From contig NZ_BDBB01000013.1 of NCBI RefSeq assembly GCF_001612765.1, positions 62,001 through 126,000 on the forward strand: 64,000 nucleotides of DNA, read 5' to 3'. The notes below the pieces were generated by a model that did not search any database, was not told the origin of the DNA, and saw only the letters and a program-made list of their open reading frames with translations. Source of the stretch: Nocardia arthritidis NBRC 100137. GTDB taxonomy: Bacteria; Actinomycetota; Actinomycetes; Mycobacteriales; Mycobacteriaceae. This document shows positions 8,885 through 18,555 of this stretch, piece after piece (within the stretch, counting starts at the first letter, position 1; every line of letters begins with the position of its first letter). A program made the translations under genes and the position numbers.

Positions 8885-8915
8885 TTGAACTCAACCATTG
8901 TTGAGGTTCTAGTGT
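8885..8915 (+). promoter_or_regulatory. MerR-type promoter with 19-bp spacer and palindrome
   Basis: A -35 box TTGAAC (8885-8890) and a -10 box TAGTGT (8910-8915) are separated by exactly 19 bp. The spacer, with the C before it, contains the palindrome CTCAAC-CATT-GTTGAG. A long spacer with a centred CTCAA/TTGAG palindrome is the signature of promoters controlled by MerR-family activators, which untwist the DNA. The ABC transporter start is 45 bp downstream. No merR gene is in the window, so the regulator would act from elsewhere. Confidence 0.75.
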
Positions 8916-8960
8916 CGGTGGCCAGGTCTTGGATGGGTGGGGAGCGAGAGGGAGAGCAAC

Positions 8961-10841
8961 GTGAGCATCGAATCCGTGGCGTGGAGCCAGATGTACCGGC
9001 GGGCGAACGCGCCGCAGGAACAGCGGCCGTTCCGCTTCGCCACCGCCCGGCGCATCATCCGGTTCGCGGCGCCGCACCGCCGCAGGATCGGCGCGTTCTT
9101 GCTGTTCAGCGTGGTGTCCGCGGTTCTCGCCGTGGCGACGCCGGTGCTGGCGGGCCGGGTGGTCAACGACATCGTGGGCGGCGCGGCGGCGCGGGTGGTG
9201 GTCGTCCTCGCGCTGGTGATCGGCGTGCTCGCGGTGTTCGACGCGGGGCTCGGGCTGGCGACCCGATGGATGTCGGCACGAATCGGCGAGGGGCTCATCC
9301 TCGATCTGCGCACCGCCGTGTTCGACCACGTGCAGAAGATGCCCGTCGCCTTCTTCACCCGCACCAGGACCGGTGCGCTGGTCAGCCGCTTGAACAATGA
9401 CGTCATCGGCGCGCAGCGGGCGTTCAGCGACACCCTGTCCGGCGTGGTTGCCAACCTGGTCACCCTGGCGCTGACGCTCGGGGTGATGCTGAGCATCTCG
9501 TGGCAGATCACGTTGCTCGCGCTGGTTCTGCTTCCGGTGTTCGTGTTTCCTGCGCGCCGGATGGGCAACCGCCTGGCGGACATGCAGCGGGAGGCGGCGC
9601 GGCTGAACGCGGCGATGAGCACCCAGATGACCGAGCGGTTCTCGGCGCCGGGCGCGACGCTGGTCAAGCTGTTCGGCCGCCCGGAGCAGGAGTCCGGCGA
9701 GTTCGCGCTGCGGGCCCGCCGGGTGCGCGACATCGGCGTGCGCACCGCGATGCTGCAAACCGTCTTCGTCACCTCGCTCACGCTGGTTTCTGCGCTGGCG
9801 ATCGCCCTGGTGTACGGGCTCGGTGGCTGGTACGCGTTGCGCGGGCAGTTGGACGCGGGCGCGGTTGTCTCGCTGTCGTTGCTGTTGACCAGGCTCTACA
9901 CCCCGCTGACCGCGCTGGCCAGCGCCCGGATGGAGATCATGGCCGCGCTGGTGAGCTTCGAGCGCGTCTTCGAAGTGCTCGACCTGAAGCCGCTGATCGA
10001 GGACGCGCCGGGCGCGAAGCCCGTTCCGGCCGGTCCGGTGGCGGTGGAGCTGGACGCGGTGAGCTTCGGCTACCCGTCGGCCGACAAGGTGTCGCTGGCC
10101 TCGCTGGAGGAGGTGGCGAATCTGGACACTCGCGGCGGGGTGGAGGTGCTGCACAACGTGTCGCTGCGCGCCGAGCCCGGTCAGTTGATCGCGCTGGTCG
10201 GCTCGTCCGGTGCGGGCAAGTCGACCATCGCCCAGCTGGTCTCCCGGCTCTACGACGTCGACGGCGGCGCGGTGCGGTTGAACGGCGCGGACGTGCGCGA
10301 GCTGACCACCCGGTCGATCCGCGAGACGGTCGGCCTGGTCACCCAGGACGGGCATCTGTTCCACGAGACCATCCGGGCCAATCTGCTGCTCGCGCGCCCG
10401 GAGGCCACGGAGGACGAGTTGTGGGACGCCTTGGAACGCGCCCGGTTGCGCGAGCTGGTCGCGTCGTTGCCGGACGGGTTGGCGACCGTGGTCGGCGAGC
10501 GCGGCTACCGGCTCTCCGGCGGTGAGCGGCAGCGGCTGACCATCGCGCGCCTGCTGCTCAAGCAACCGCGCGTGGTGATCCTGGACGAGGCGACGGCGTC
10601 ACTGGACTCGACCTCCGAAGCCGCCGTGCAGGAGGCGCTTTCCGAAGCGCTGGAGGGCAGGACCGCGCTGGTGATCGCACACCGGCTGTCCACGATCCGC
10701 GCTGCCGATCAGATCCTGGTGCTGGAGGAGGGCCGGATCATCGAGCGCGGCACGCACACCCAACTGCTGGCCGCCGATGGCCGCTACGCGGAGCTGTACC
10801 GCACCCAGTTCGCCGAGGAGCCCGTTACGACGGCGGCTTGA
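8961..10841 (+). CDS. ABC exporter, fused permease and ATPase half-transporter
   Basis: A 626-residue half-transporter. The N-terminal half has the six-helix exporter fold. The C-terminal ATPase has Walker A (GSSGAGKST), signature LSGGERQR, Walker B (RVVILDEATASLD) and the H-loop (VIAHRLST). The nucleotide domain has about 20 extra residues after the A-loop tyrosine (FGYPSADKVSLASLEE...), a feature seen in a subset of actinobacterial exporters. GTG at 8961 is chosen because GAGGGAGAG lies upstream. A start at 8937 would sit inside the ribosome site. Expression is probably driven by the MerR-type promoter at 8885, which suggests drug, redox or metal stress export. Substrate unknown. Confidence 0.9.
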   Translation: MSIESVAWSQMYRRANAPQEQRPFRFATARRIIRFAAPHRRRIGAFLLFSVVSAVLAVATPVLAGRVVNDIVGGAAARVVVVLALVIGVLAVFDAGLGLATRWMSARIGEGLILDLRTAVFDHVQKMPVAFFTRTRTGALVSRLNNDVIGAQRAFSDTLSGVVANLVTLALTLGVMLSISWQITLLALVLLPVFVFPARRMGNRLADMQREAARLNAAMSTQMTERFSAPGATLVKLFGRPEQESGEFALRARRVRDIGVRTAMLQTVFVTSLTLVSALAIALVYGLGGWYALRGQLDAGAVVSLSLLLTRLYTPLTALASARMEIMAALVSFERVFEVLDLKPLIEDAPGAKPVPAGPVAVELDAVSFGYPSADKVSLASLEEVANLDTRGGVEVLHNVSLRAEPGQLIALVGSSGAGKSTIAQLVSRLYDVDGGAVRLNGADVRELTTRSIRETVGLVTQDGHLFHETIRANLLLARPEATEDELWDALERARLRELVASLPDGLATVVGERGYRLSGGERQRLTIARLLLKQPRVVILDEATASLDSTSEAAVQEALSEALEGRTALVIAHRLSTIRAADQILVLEEGRIIERGTHTQLLAADGRYAELYRTQFAEEPVTTAA

Positions 10842-10850
10842 CCCGCCGTC
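10829..10850. terminator. Bidirectional terminator between convergent genes
   Basis: A perfect 8-bp stem (GACGGCGG / CCGCCGTC) with a 6-nt loop that contains the stop region of the ABC transporter. It ends one base before the stop codon of the convergent hydrolase gene. Confidence 0.7.
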
Positions 10851-12401
10851 CTAGCTCGCCGTCTGGTCCGCGGTACAGGTGGTGTCGGTGTCCGGCAGGG
10901 TTCCCGCGCCGAAGTAGCCGTTGATCGCGTTATTCACACAGCTGCTCAACTCGGGCCGGAAGGTCATGTGGATGCGAACGCCTTCCAGCGTGACCATCCG
11001 CGACGCCGACAGATACTCGTGCAGCCGGACGGCGTGGGCGTAGGGAGTGCGCGGATCTCCCGCCGCCTGCACGATGAGCACGGGCACCGCATTCCGGACC
11101 ACGGTCGGCGGTTCGACCGGCCGAGGCCAGAAAGCGCACGGCTGGATGTTGCCCGCCAGCGCGCCGAACACCGGCTGCGTGGCCCGGCTCTCCTCGATGT
11201 TGCGCCAGTACCAGGTCGGGTCGATGGGTGCGCCGACATCACCGCAGGCGATCTGCGCCAGGACGGAGTTCTCGTTGTCCCGCAACGCCGCCACGATGGC
11301 GCGCAACCGCGGCGTGCGCGAGACGGTGGGCGGGCCGCCTGCGTCATCGGCGAGCTCGCGCACCGTCGCGGCCAACGGTTCGTTCAACCGGAAGTTCCAC
11401 AGCAAGGAGTGCAGGATGAACGGCAACCAGTGGTCGTCGATCGCGAAGTCATCGACGACGATCGGCCTGCGATTGACGACGCGGACCAGCTCCTCGACCT
11501 TCGCGCGCACCTGCTGCGGCGTCGCACCTAGCCGGAACTCTTCGTCCCGGGCGGCGGCCCACACCGCCCAATCGTCCAGCGCGACCTCGTCCGAGGGACC
11601 CCAGTCCTGGACCAAGCCCTCCCAGTACCGGTCCGGGTCGATCGCGCTGTCGAGCACGATGCGATCACTGCGCTCGGGGAACATCTGGGTGAAGACCGCC
11701 CCGAGATACGTGCCGTAGGACAAGCCGTAGAAATTGACCTTCTGTTCGCCCAAGGCGGCTCGGACCACGTCCATGTCCCGCGCCGTGTTGCGAGTGGTGA
11801 ACTGCCGCACCAGCTCTGGATCGCGAACGACGCACGTAGCGGCCATGCCGGCGGATTGGACCGTGTCGTGCAGGAAGCCGAGCGGGTCGAGGCCCGCCGA
11901 CCGGATCATCTCGCCGACCGGCCACCCGCATCGCGGACTCCGGCTCGACTCGCCGACCCCGCGCGGGTCCATCCCGATCAGGTCGTAGCTCGCCAGCACG
12001 TCCGGCGACAGCACGTCACCGAGCAGATCCACACTGTCCAGCCCCGGGCCGCCCGGACCGCCGGGATTGGACAGCAGGATTCCCCGCCGCCGTGCCGGAT
12101 CGCTCGCCTTCACCCGGGAGATCGCCAGGGTGATCGTGCGATCGCCGGGCCGCGCGTAGTCGAGCGGCACCTGGACGTTCGCGCACTCGCCCCCTGCCTT
12201 GTCCAGATTCTCGACGCCGCACGGCCTCCATTCGAGCGTCTGGCGATAGAACCGGTCCGAACTGTTCGGCTGCGGGTCGGCCACCGGATCGGCCCGGCTG
12301 TACGTGGGCGCGGCGAGCAGCGCGGAAACCGCCACTATCGACATCGAACGCCAGAACAGATTCGCGGACAACGAAGTTCGCCTCTCGGCCGGTGCGATCA
12401 C
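10851..12401 (-). CDS. Secreted alpha/beta-hydrolase, tripeptidyl aminopeptidase (TAP/SlpD) family
   Basis: An exported serine hydrolase probably acting on peptides outside the membrane. An N-terminal hydrophobic segment (SIVAVSALLAAPTYSRA) is a signal peptide. NPGGPGGPGLDSV supplies the oxyanion region, and GLSYGTYLG holds the nucleophile serine. IVQAAGDPRTPYAHAVRL is the acid loop of the TAP-like C-terminal domain, and a late His (about IRIHMTF) completes the triad. The start is ambiguous. GTG at 12401 has no ribosome site, but lies 14 nt after a TACGGT -10 box. TTG at 12371 has GAGAGG 9 nt upstream and gives a neater 29-residue signal peptide. Nothing suggests an operon. Confidence 0.87.
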   Translation of the reverse strand: MIAPAERRTSLSANLFWRSMSIVAVSALLAAPTYSRADPVADPQPNSSDRFYRQTLEWRPCGVENLDKAGGECANVQVPLDYARPGDRTITLAISRVKASDPARRRGILLSNPGGPGGPGLDSVDLLGDVLSPDVLASYDLIGMDPRGVGESSRSPRCGWPVGEMIRSAGLDPLGFLHDTVQSAGMAATCVVRDPELVRQFTTRNTARDMDVVRAALGEQKVNFYGLSYGTYLGAVFTQMFPERSDRIVLDSAIDPDRYWEGLVQDWGPSDEVALDDWAVWAAARDEEFRLGATPQQVRAKVEELVRVVNRRPIVVDDFAIDDHWLPFILHSLLWNFRLNEPLAATVRELADDAGGPPTVSRTPRLRAIVAALRDNENSVLAQIACGDVGAPIDPTWYWRNIEESRATQPVFGALAGNIQPCAFWPRPVEPPTVVRNAVPVLIVQAAGDPRTPYAHAVRLHEYLSASRMVTLEGVRIHMTFRPELSSCVNNAINGYFGAGTLPDTDTTCTADQTAS

Positions 12402-12539
12402 ATGCTTGCCGAAGAACCGTAGCGGATCAGGGCACGCGATGGTGGCAGCGTCTTCCCCCGCGCGGCGTGTTCGGCTCGCGAGCCATCCACGGTGCGAAGA
12501 TCATCGCGCGTAGTCCTTCGCAGCGTGAGACCGATCAGC

Positions 12540-12572
12540 GAAGCCCGGCTCGATTCGCTCGAGCCGGGCTTC
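12540..12572 (-). terminator. Strong terminator downstream of the YhdH-type reductase
   Basis: A perfect 14-bp inverted repeat (GAAGCCCGGCTCGA and its complement) around TTCGC. It lies 75 bp past the stop of the leftward gene at 12648. Confidence 0.85.
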
Positions 12573-12647
12573 GTCGGTCCTACGACCATGCGTCCACCGG
12601 GTGCGGATTCGTCCGAGCCCTGCCGAAGTACACCGAGAACTGGCGGG

Positions 12648-13643
12648 TCAGAATTCGCCCAGGACGCCGATAACGGTTCGCCCGCGGTGGCTGCCGCTTT
12701 GGATGGAGCGCAACACCTTCTCGGCCTCGGTGATCGGAGCGTAGTTCACCAAGGAGGAAAGATGCTGCGGGCGAAGCTCTTTGCCGAGCCGGGACCATAC
12801 CTCGCGGCGACGGTCGATCGGGAGGTTGACCGAATCGATGCCTTCGAGCGCGACGCCGCGCAGGATGAACGGCATCACCGTGGTGGGCAGTTCCGCTCCG
12901 CCGGTGAGCCCGCTGGCCGCGACCACGCCGCCGTAGCCGATCGCGCTCAGCACATAGGCGAGCGAGGCGCCGCCGACGCTGTCCACGGCCGCGGCCCACC
13001 GCGCTTTGGTCAATGGCCGCGGCTTGGCGTTCGGCTCCTCCGGCAACCTGCCGATCACATCGTTCGCGCCGATCTCGCTGAGCAGGTCGTTCGCGTCGGT
13101 CTTGCCGGTGGATGCGATCACTTCGAAGCCGAGCCCGGAGAGGATGTCGATGCTCACGCTGCCGACCCCGCCGGTCGCGCCGGTGACCAGCACCGGGCCC
13201 GCGTCCGGGGTGAGGCCGCGATCGAGCAGGGCCTGCACGCTCAGGGCCGCGGTGAAACCCGCGGTGCCGAGCGCGGCGGCGTCGCGCGGGCTCAGGTCCG
13301 CCAGCTTGACCACCCACTCGGCGGGCACCCTGGCGTATTCGGCGAAGCCGCCGTTGTGCGAAACGCCGATGTCGTATCCGTGCGCGATCACCTGGTCGCC
13401 GGGGGCGAAATCGTCGTCGGCGGACTCGACCACTTCGCCGACGAGATCGATCCCCGGCACGATCGGGTAGTTGCGCACCACACCGCCACCCTTGGTGATC
13501 GCCAGAGCGTCCTTGTAGTTCGCGCTCGAGTAGTGCACCTTGATCGTCACGTCGCCCGGCCCGAGAAAATCCTCGTTGACCTGCTGCCGGGTCAGGACGA
13601 TCCCGCTATCCGTCTCGTGTGCCACCATCGCCCAGAACTCCAT
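12648..13643 (-). CDS. YhdH/AcuI-type MDR oxidoreductase (acryloyl-CoA reductase-like)
   Basis: A 331-residue NADPH-dependent medium-chain reductase lacking the catalytic zinc site. Visible are the substrate-domain segment YSSANYKDALAITKGG, PIVPGIDLVG, and the cofactor-binding motif VTGATGGVGSVSIDIL, all typical of the YhdH family whose characterised member AcuI reduces acryloyl-CoA. ATG at 13643 is preferred to an in-frame start 4 codons upstream, because TATGCT sits exactly 7 nt before it and there is no ribosome site, the pattern of a leaderless mRNA. It is transcribed alone and ends at the terminator at 12540-12572. The actual substrate here is unknown. Confidence 0.88.
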   Translation of the reverse strand: MEFWAMVAHETDSGIVLTRQQVNEDFLGPGDVTIKVHYSSANYKDALAITKGGGVVRNYPIVPGIDLVGEVVESADDDFAPGDQVIAHGYDIGVSHNGGFAEYARVPAEWVVKLADLSPRDAAALGTAGFTAALSVQALLDRGLTPDAGPVLVTGATGGVGSVSIDILSGLGFEVIASTGKTDANDLLSEIGANDVIGRLPEEPNAKPRPLTKARWAAAVDSVGGASLAYVLSAIGYGGVVAASGLTGGAELPTTVMPFILRGVALEGIDSVNLPIDRRREVWSRLGKELRPQHLSSLVNYAPITEAEKVLRSIQSGSHRGRTVIGVLGEF

Positions 13644-13680
13644 GCGCACGAGCATACGAGGGTCCGGACGGGTCCGGGAG

Positions 13681-14751
13681 CTACTGCGGCAGGAGTTCCA
13701 GCCGGACGCCGAGCAGGCGAACCGGGCGGTCGAGGTCGAACCGTTCGACGATGCGCAGCGCGGTCTCGGCGATCCGCGCGACGTCGATGGTCGGTTCGGG
13801 CAGTTTCTCCTGCTTGCTGCGGGTGTAGAAAGTGTTGGTGCGCACCGTCACGGAAACCCGGGTGCCGATCCGGCCCGCCGCGGCCATCTCCTCGGCGACC
13901 TCGGTGGCCAGCCGCGCCACTTGCGCGCGGATCTCGCCGGGATCGGTCAGATCGTGCGGGAACGTCTCGGACTTGCTGCGGCCCACGGGTATTCGTGGTT
14001 CGGTGGTGACGTCCGTATCGCCTTTGCCGTGGCCGAGCACCCAGAGATACGGCCCGGTGTTCGGCCCGAACTCCGCGGCGAGACGATGCCGGTCGGCGGC
14101 CATCAGGTCGCCGACGGTTCGGATGCCCAGCTCGGCGAGCCGTGCGGCGATCCGAGTGCCGATACCCCACAGCGCGTCCGTCTGGCGATGGGCCATCACT
14201 TCGGTCCAGTTCTCGGCGGTGAGCCGGAAGACACCCGCGGCCGCGCCTGCACCGGCGACGGGCTCGGCCGACGACTTGCCCGATGACTTGGCGAACCCGG
14301 TCGCGAGCTTGGCGGTGAGTTTGTTGTCACCGATGCCGATCGAGCAGGTCAGTTCGAGCTTGGCGATGGCGCCGCGCACCCGCTGCGCGAGGGCCTCCGG
14401 GTCGTCGGTGTCGGCGGCGAGGAACGCCTCGTCCCAGCCCCACACCTCGACCCGTCCCGGAAACGTCCGCAGCAGCGCCATGACCTCGTCCGAGGCATCC
14501 TCGTAGGCGGTCATGTCGAGCGGAAGGAACACGCCGTCGGGGCACTTGCGCTGCGCGCTGCGCAGCGGCATCCCGGCTCGCACGCCGAACGCGCGCGCCG
14601 GATAGGACGCGCAGGTCACCACCTTGCGAGGTTCGGTGGGATCGCCGTGGCCGCCGACGATGACCGGCAGTCCCCGCAGTTCCGGATGGCGGCGGAACTC
14701 CACCGCCGCCTGGAACTGGTCGAGATCGACGTGCAACAGCCATTTGGCCAC
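13681..14751 (-). CDS. dinB: DNA polymerase IV, DinB2 type
   Basis: A 356-residue Y-family translesion polymerase. The catalytic carboxylates lie in LHVDLDQFQAAVEF near the N-terminus and in the VEVWGWDEAFLA block. The LPVIVGG and KVVTCASYPARAFGVRAGM segments match mycobacterial DinB2 (Rv3056). The thumb HhH (ALWGIGTRIAARLAELGI) and the little-finger domain follow. GTG at 14749-14751 is chosen; the open frame runs further upstream but overlaps the divergent tetR gene. Position 14, a leucine in mycobacterial DinB2, is glutamine here. The terminal residues LELLPQ do not look like a beta-clamp motif. It shares a 90-bp divergent promoter region with the TetR gene. Confidence 0.92.
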   Translation of the reverse strand: MAKWLLHVDLDQFQAAVEFRRHPELRGLPVIVGGHGDPTEPRKVVTCASYPARAFGVRAGMPLRSAQRKCPDGVFLPLDMTAYEDASDEVMALLRTFPGRVEVWGWDEAFLAADTDDPEALAQRVRGAIAKLELTCSIGIGDNKLTAKLATGFAKSSGKSSAEPVAGAGAAAGVFRLTAENWTEVMAHRQTDALWGIGTRIAARLAELGIRTVGDLMAADRHRLAAEFGPNTGPYLWVLGHGKGDTDVTTEPRIPVGRSKSETFPHDLTDPGEIRAQVARLATEVAEEMAAAGRIGTRVSVTVRTNTFYTRSKQEKLPEPTIDVARIAETALRIVERFDLDRPVRLLGVRLELLPQ

Positions 14752-14821
14752 ATCCCGTTCTACCCCAGGGCCGTGACATCGCGCATCGCGCCGACGACAT
14801 CGCGCATTGCGCCGACCACAG

Positions 14822-14840
14822 AACAGAACTAAGTTCTGTT
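14822..14840 (+). promoter_or_regulatory. Palindromic TetR operator abutting the tetR start codon
   Basis: A perfect palindrome AACAGAAC-TAA-GTTCTGTT ends one base before the ATG of the TetR gene. Inside it, TAAGTT lies 6 nt before ATG and fits a leaderless -10 box. A repressor bound here would cover the -10 element and transcription start. Autoregulation by the adjacent TetR protein is the natural reading, and dinB could be affected too. Confidence 0.7.
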
Positions 14841-14841
14841 T

Positions 14842-15426
14842 ATGAAGATTCGAGATCGGTTGCTGTCGGCGGCCGAGCGCCAGTTCGCCGAGCACGGGGC
14901 GCTCGACGCGACGCTGACGCAGATCCGCACCGCGGCGGGCGCCAGCGTCGGCGCGCTCTATCACCACTTCCCGGACAAGGCCGACCTGTACCGGCAGGTG
15001 TGGGCCAACGCGCTCGCGGACTACCAGAACCATTTCTGGGCAGCGGTCGGCGACAGCACCGACGCGCGCGCGGGCGTCACCGAGGGCGTGCGCGAGCACC
15101 TGCGGTGGGTCGGCGAAAACCAATACCGCGCGACCGTGCTCACCTCCGCGCGTCCGCCAGGGGTGCGCGAGAGCGAGAGCAATCGCCGCTTCCTTTCCGA
15201 CGTGACGCGGTGGTGGCGCACGCACGCCGGATACGGGGTGGTGCGCGATCTTCCGATCGATCTGGTCTACGCGCTGTGGCTGGGCCCGGCGCAGGAATAC
15301 ACGCGACAGTGGCTGGGTGGCGAAATGCGCGTCGGCCCGGCCGAAGTCGCGGGTGAACTCGCCGACGCCGCCTGGCTCGCCCTCGCCGCCGATCGCACCC
15401 GAGCCGCAGCGGAGGTCTCCCGATGA
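14842..15426 (+). CDS. TetR/AcrR family transcriptional regulator
   Basis: A 194-residue repressor. The N-terminal helix-turn-helix spans about residues 20-48 (ATLTQIRTAAGASVGALYHHFPDKADLYRQV), ending in the family-typical YHHFPDK. The C-terminal part is the variable ligand-binding domain. The start codon follows the palindrome at 14822-14840 directly and has no ribosome site, consistent with leaderless translation. Its last codon overlaps the thioesterase gene (ATGA), so the pair is one operon and the ligand is probably related to an acyl thioester or aromatic substrate. The ligand itself cannot be inferred. Confidence 0.93.
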   Translation: MKIRDRLLSAAERQFAEHGALDATLTQIRTAAGASVGALYHHFPDKADLYRQVWANALADYQNHFWAAVGDSTDARAGVTEGVREHLRWVGENQYRATVLTSARPPGVRESESNRRFLSDVTRWWRTHAGYGVVRDLPIDLVYALWLGPAQEYTRQWLGGEMRVGPAEVAGELADAAWLALAADRTRAAAEVSR

Positions 15427-15863
15427 CGACAACCATGACCCTCGATCTCGACAGCGCCAAGAAGGTACTGGCCGCCCAGCCCTTCGCCACCCTGGTCGGC
15501 ACCGAGATCACCGCGTTCGGCGACGGCGCGGCCACCCTGATCGTCCCCGTCCGCCGCGAATTGGCCCAGCAATTCGGCTACGTGCACGGCGGCGTGCTCG
15601 CCTACGCCGCCGACAACGCCCTCACCTTCGCCGCCGGTACGGTGCTCGGCGCGAATGTGCTCACCGGCGGTGTCACCATCACCTACCTCCGCCCCGCCGC
15701 GGGCGAGCGCTTGCGCGTCGAGGCAGCTGTCACCGGTGCGACGCGCCGCCAAGCGGTCGCCCACTGCGAGATCTGGGCGGAAAGCCCGGGCCGGGAACCG
15801 GTTCTGTGCGCAGTGGCCCAAGGCACCACCCGGCTCGCGGAGGCCGACCTTACTGACCGATGA
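15423..15863 (+). CDS. PaaI-type hotdog-fold thioesterase
   Basis: A 146-residue single hotdog-domain protein, probably hydrolysing an acyl-CoA. The motif GYVHGGVLAYAADNA (about residues 58-72) is the PaaI/YdiI signature, with the His-Gly-Gly turn followed by the catalytic-helix acidic residue. The segment VTITYLRPAAGERLRVEA is the usual central strand pair. Its start overlaps the tetR stop (ATGA), so expression depends on the same operator. It ends before a strong terminator shared with lon. Confidence 0.88.
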   Translation: MTTTMTLDLDSAKKVLAAQPFATLVGTEITAFGDGAATLIVPVRRELAQQFGYVHGGVLAYAADNALTFAAGTVLGANVLTGGVTITYLRPAAGERLRVEAAVTGATRRQAVAHCEIWAESPGREPVLCAVAQGTTRLAEADLTDR

Positions 15864-15925
15864 CCGGTGAGCCGCCGCCTATGACCGCACAGCCCGCGTC
15901 TGTCCGCCCCGCTCGGCAGCATGCG

Positions 15926-15960
15926 AACGGCCGGGCACGGAGTTCCCGTGCCCGGCCGTT
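15926..15960. terminator. Bidirectional terminator between thioesterase and lon
   Basis: A perfect 15-bp stem (AACGGCCGGGCACGG and its complement) around a 5-nt loop. It lies 63 bp after the thioesterase stop and 11 bp from the lon stop on the other strand. Confidence 0.9.
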
Positions 15961-15970
15961 CCAGCCCAGG

Positions 15971-18361
<2,391 letters not shown>

Positions 18362-18380
18362 GTCTTCGACCCTTCCAAAA

Positions 18381-18401
18381 GTTGAGCGATGCCTACTCAA
18401 C
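18381..18401 (-). promoter_or_regulatory. HAIR element (HspR binding site) upstream of lon
   Basis: Read toward lon, the sequence is TTGAGT-N7-GCTCAA, flanked by G and C to give a longer inverted repeat. The HspR-associated inverted repeat consensus is CTTGAGT-N7-ACTCAAG, so spacing and core match. Streptomyces lon is a known HspR target. The element lies 20 bp before the lon start codon, so binding would block the promoter. A second palindrome (AACCCGGG-GGTA-CCCGGGTT, 18399-18418) adjoins it. Confidence 0.8.
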
Positions 18402-18555
18402 CCGGGGGTACCCGGGTTTGTTCCGCCCCGACCGGTCCGTTCGCTGACGGCGAAGTCCCGCTTCGCGTTGACACCCCGTCCAAGGCAATGAGAACGTGGG
18501 GACCTTGGTATCTCATACCGGCGGTACCGCCGGATCGGCTTAGGGAGTCCCATCG

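Larger units (their letters stand above)
8393..8960. other. 568-bp intergenic region between divergent genes
   Basis: I find no convincing gene in this stretch. Short frames in it lack ribosome sites and family likeness. It carries one copy of a dispersed repeat (8422-8450) and, next to the ABC transporter gene, a MerR-type promoter (8885-8915). The middle part, about 8530-8880, shows nothing I can interpret. Confidence 0.6.

Noticed and set aside
8393-8890. A merR gene divergent from the ABC exporter
   Set aside because: No frame in this stretch shows a MerR helix-turn-helix; the short frames present have no ribosome sites.
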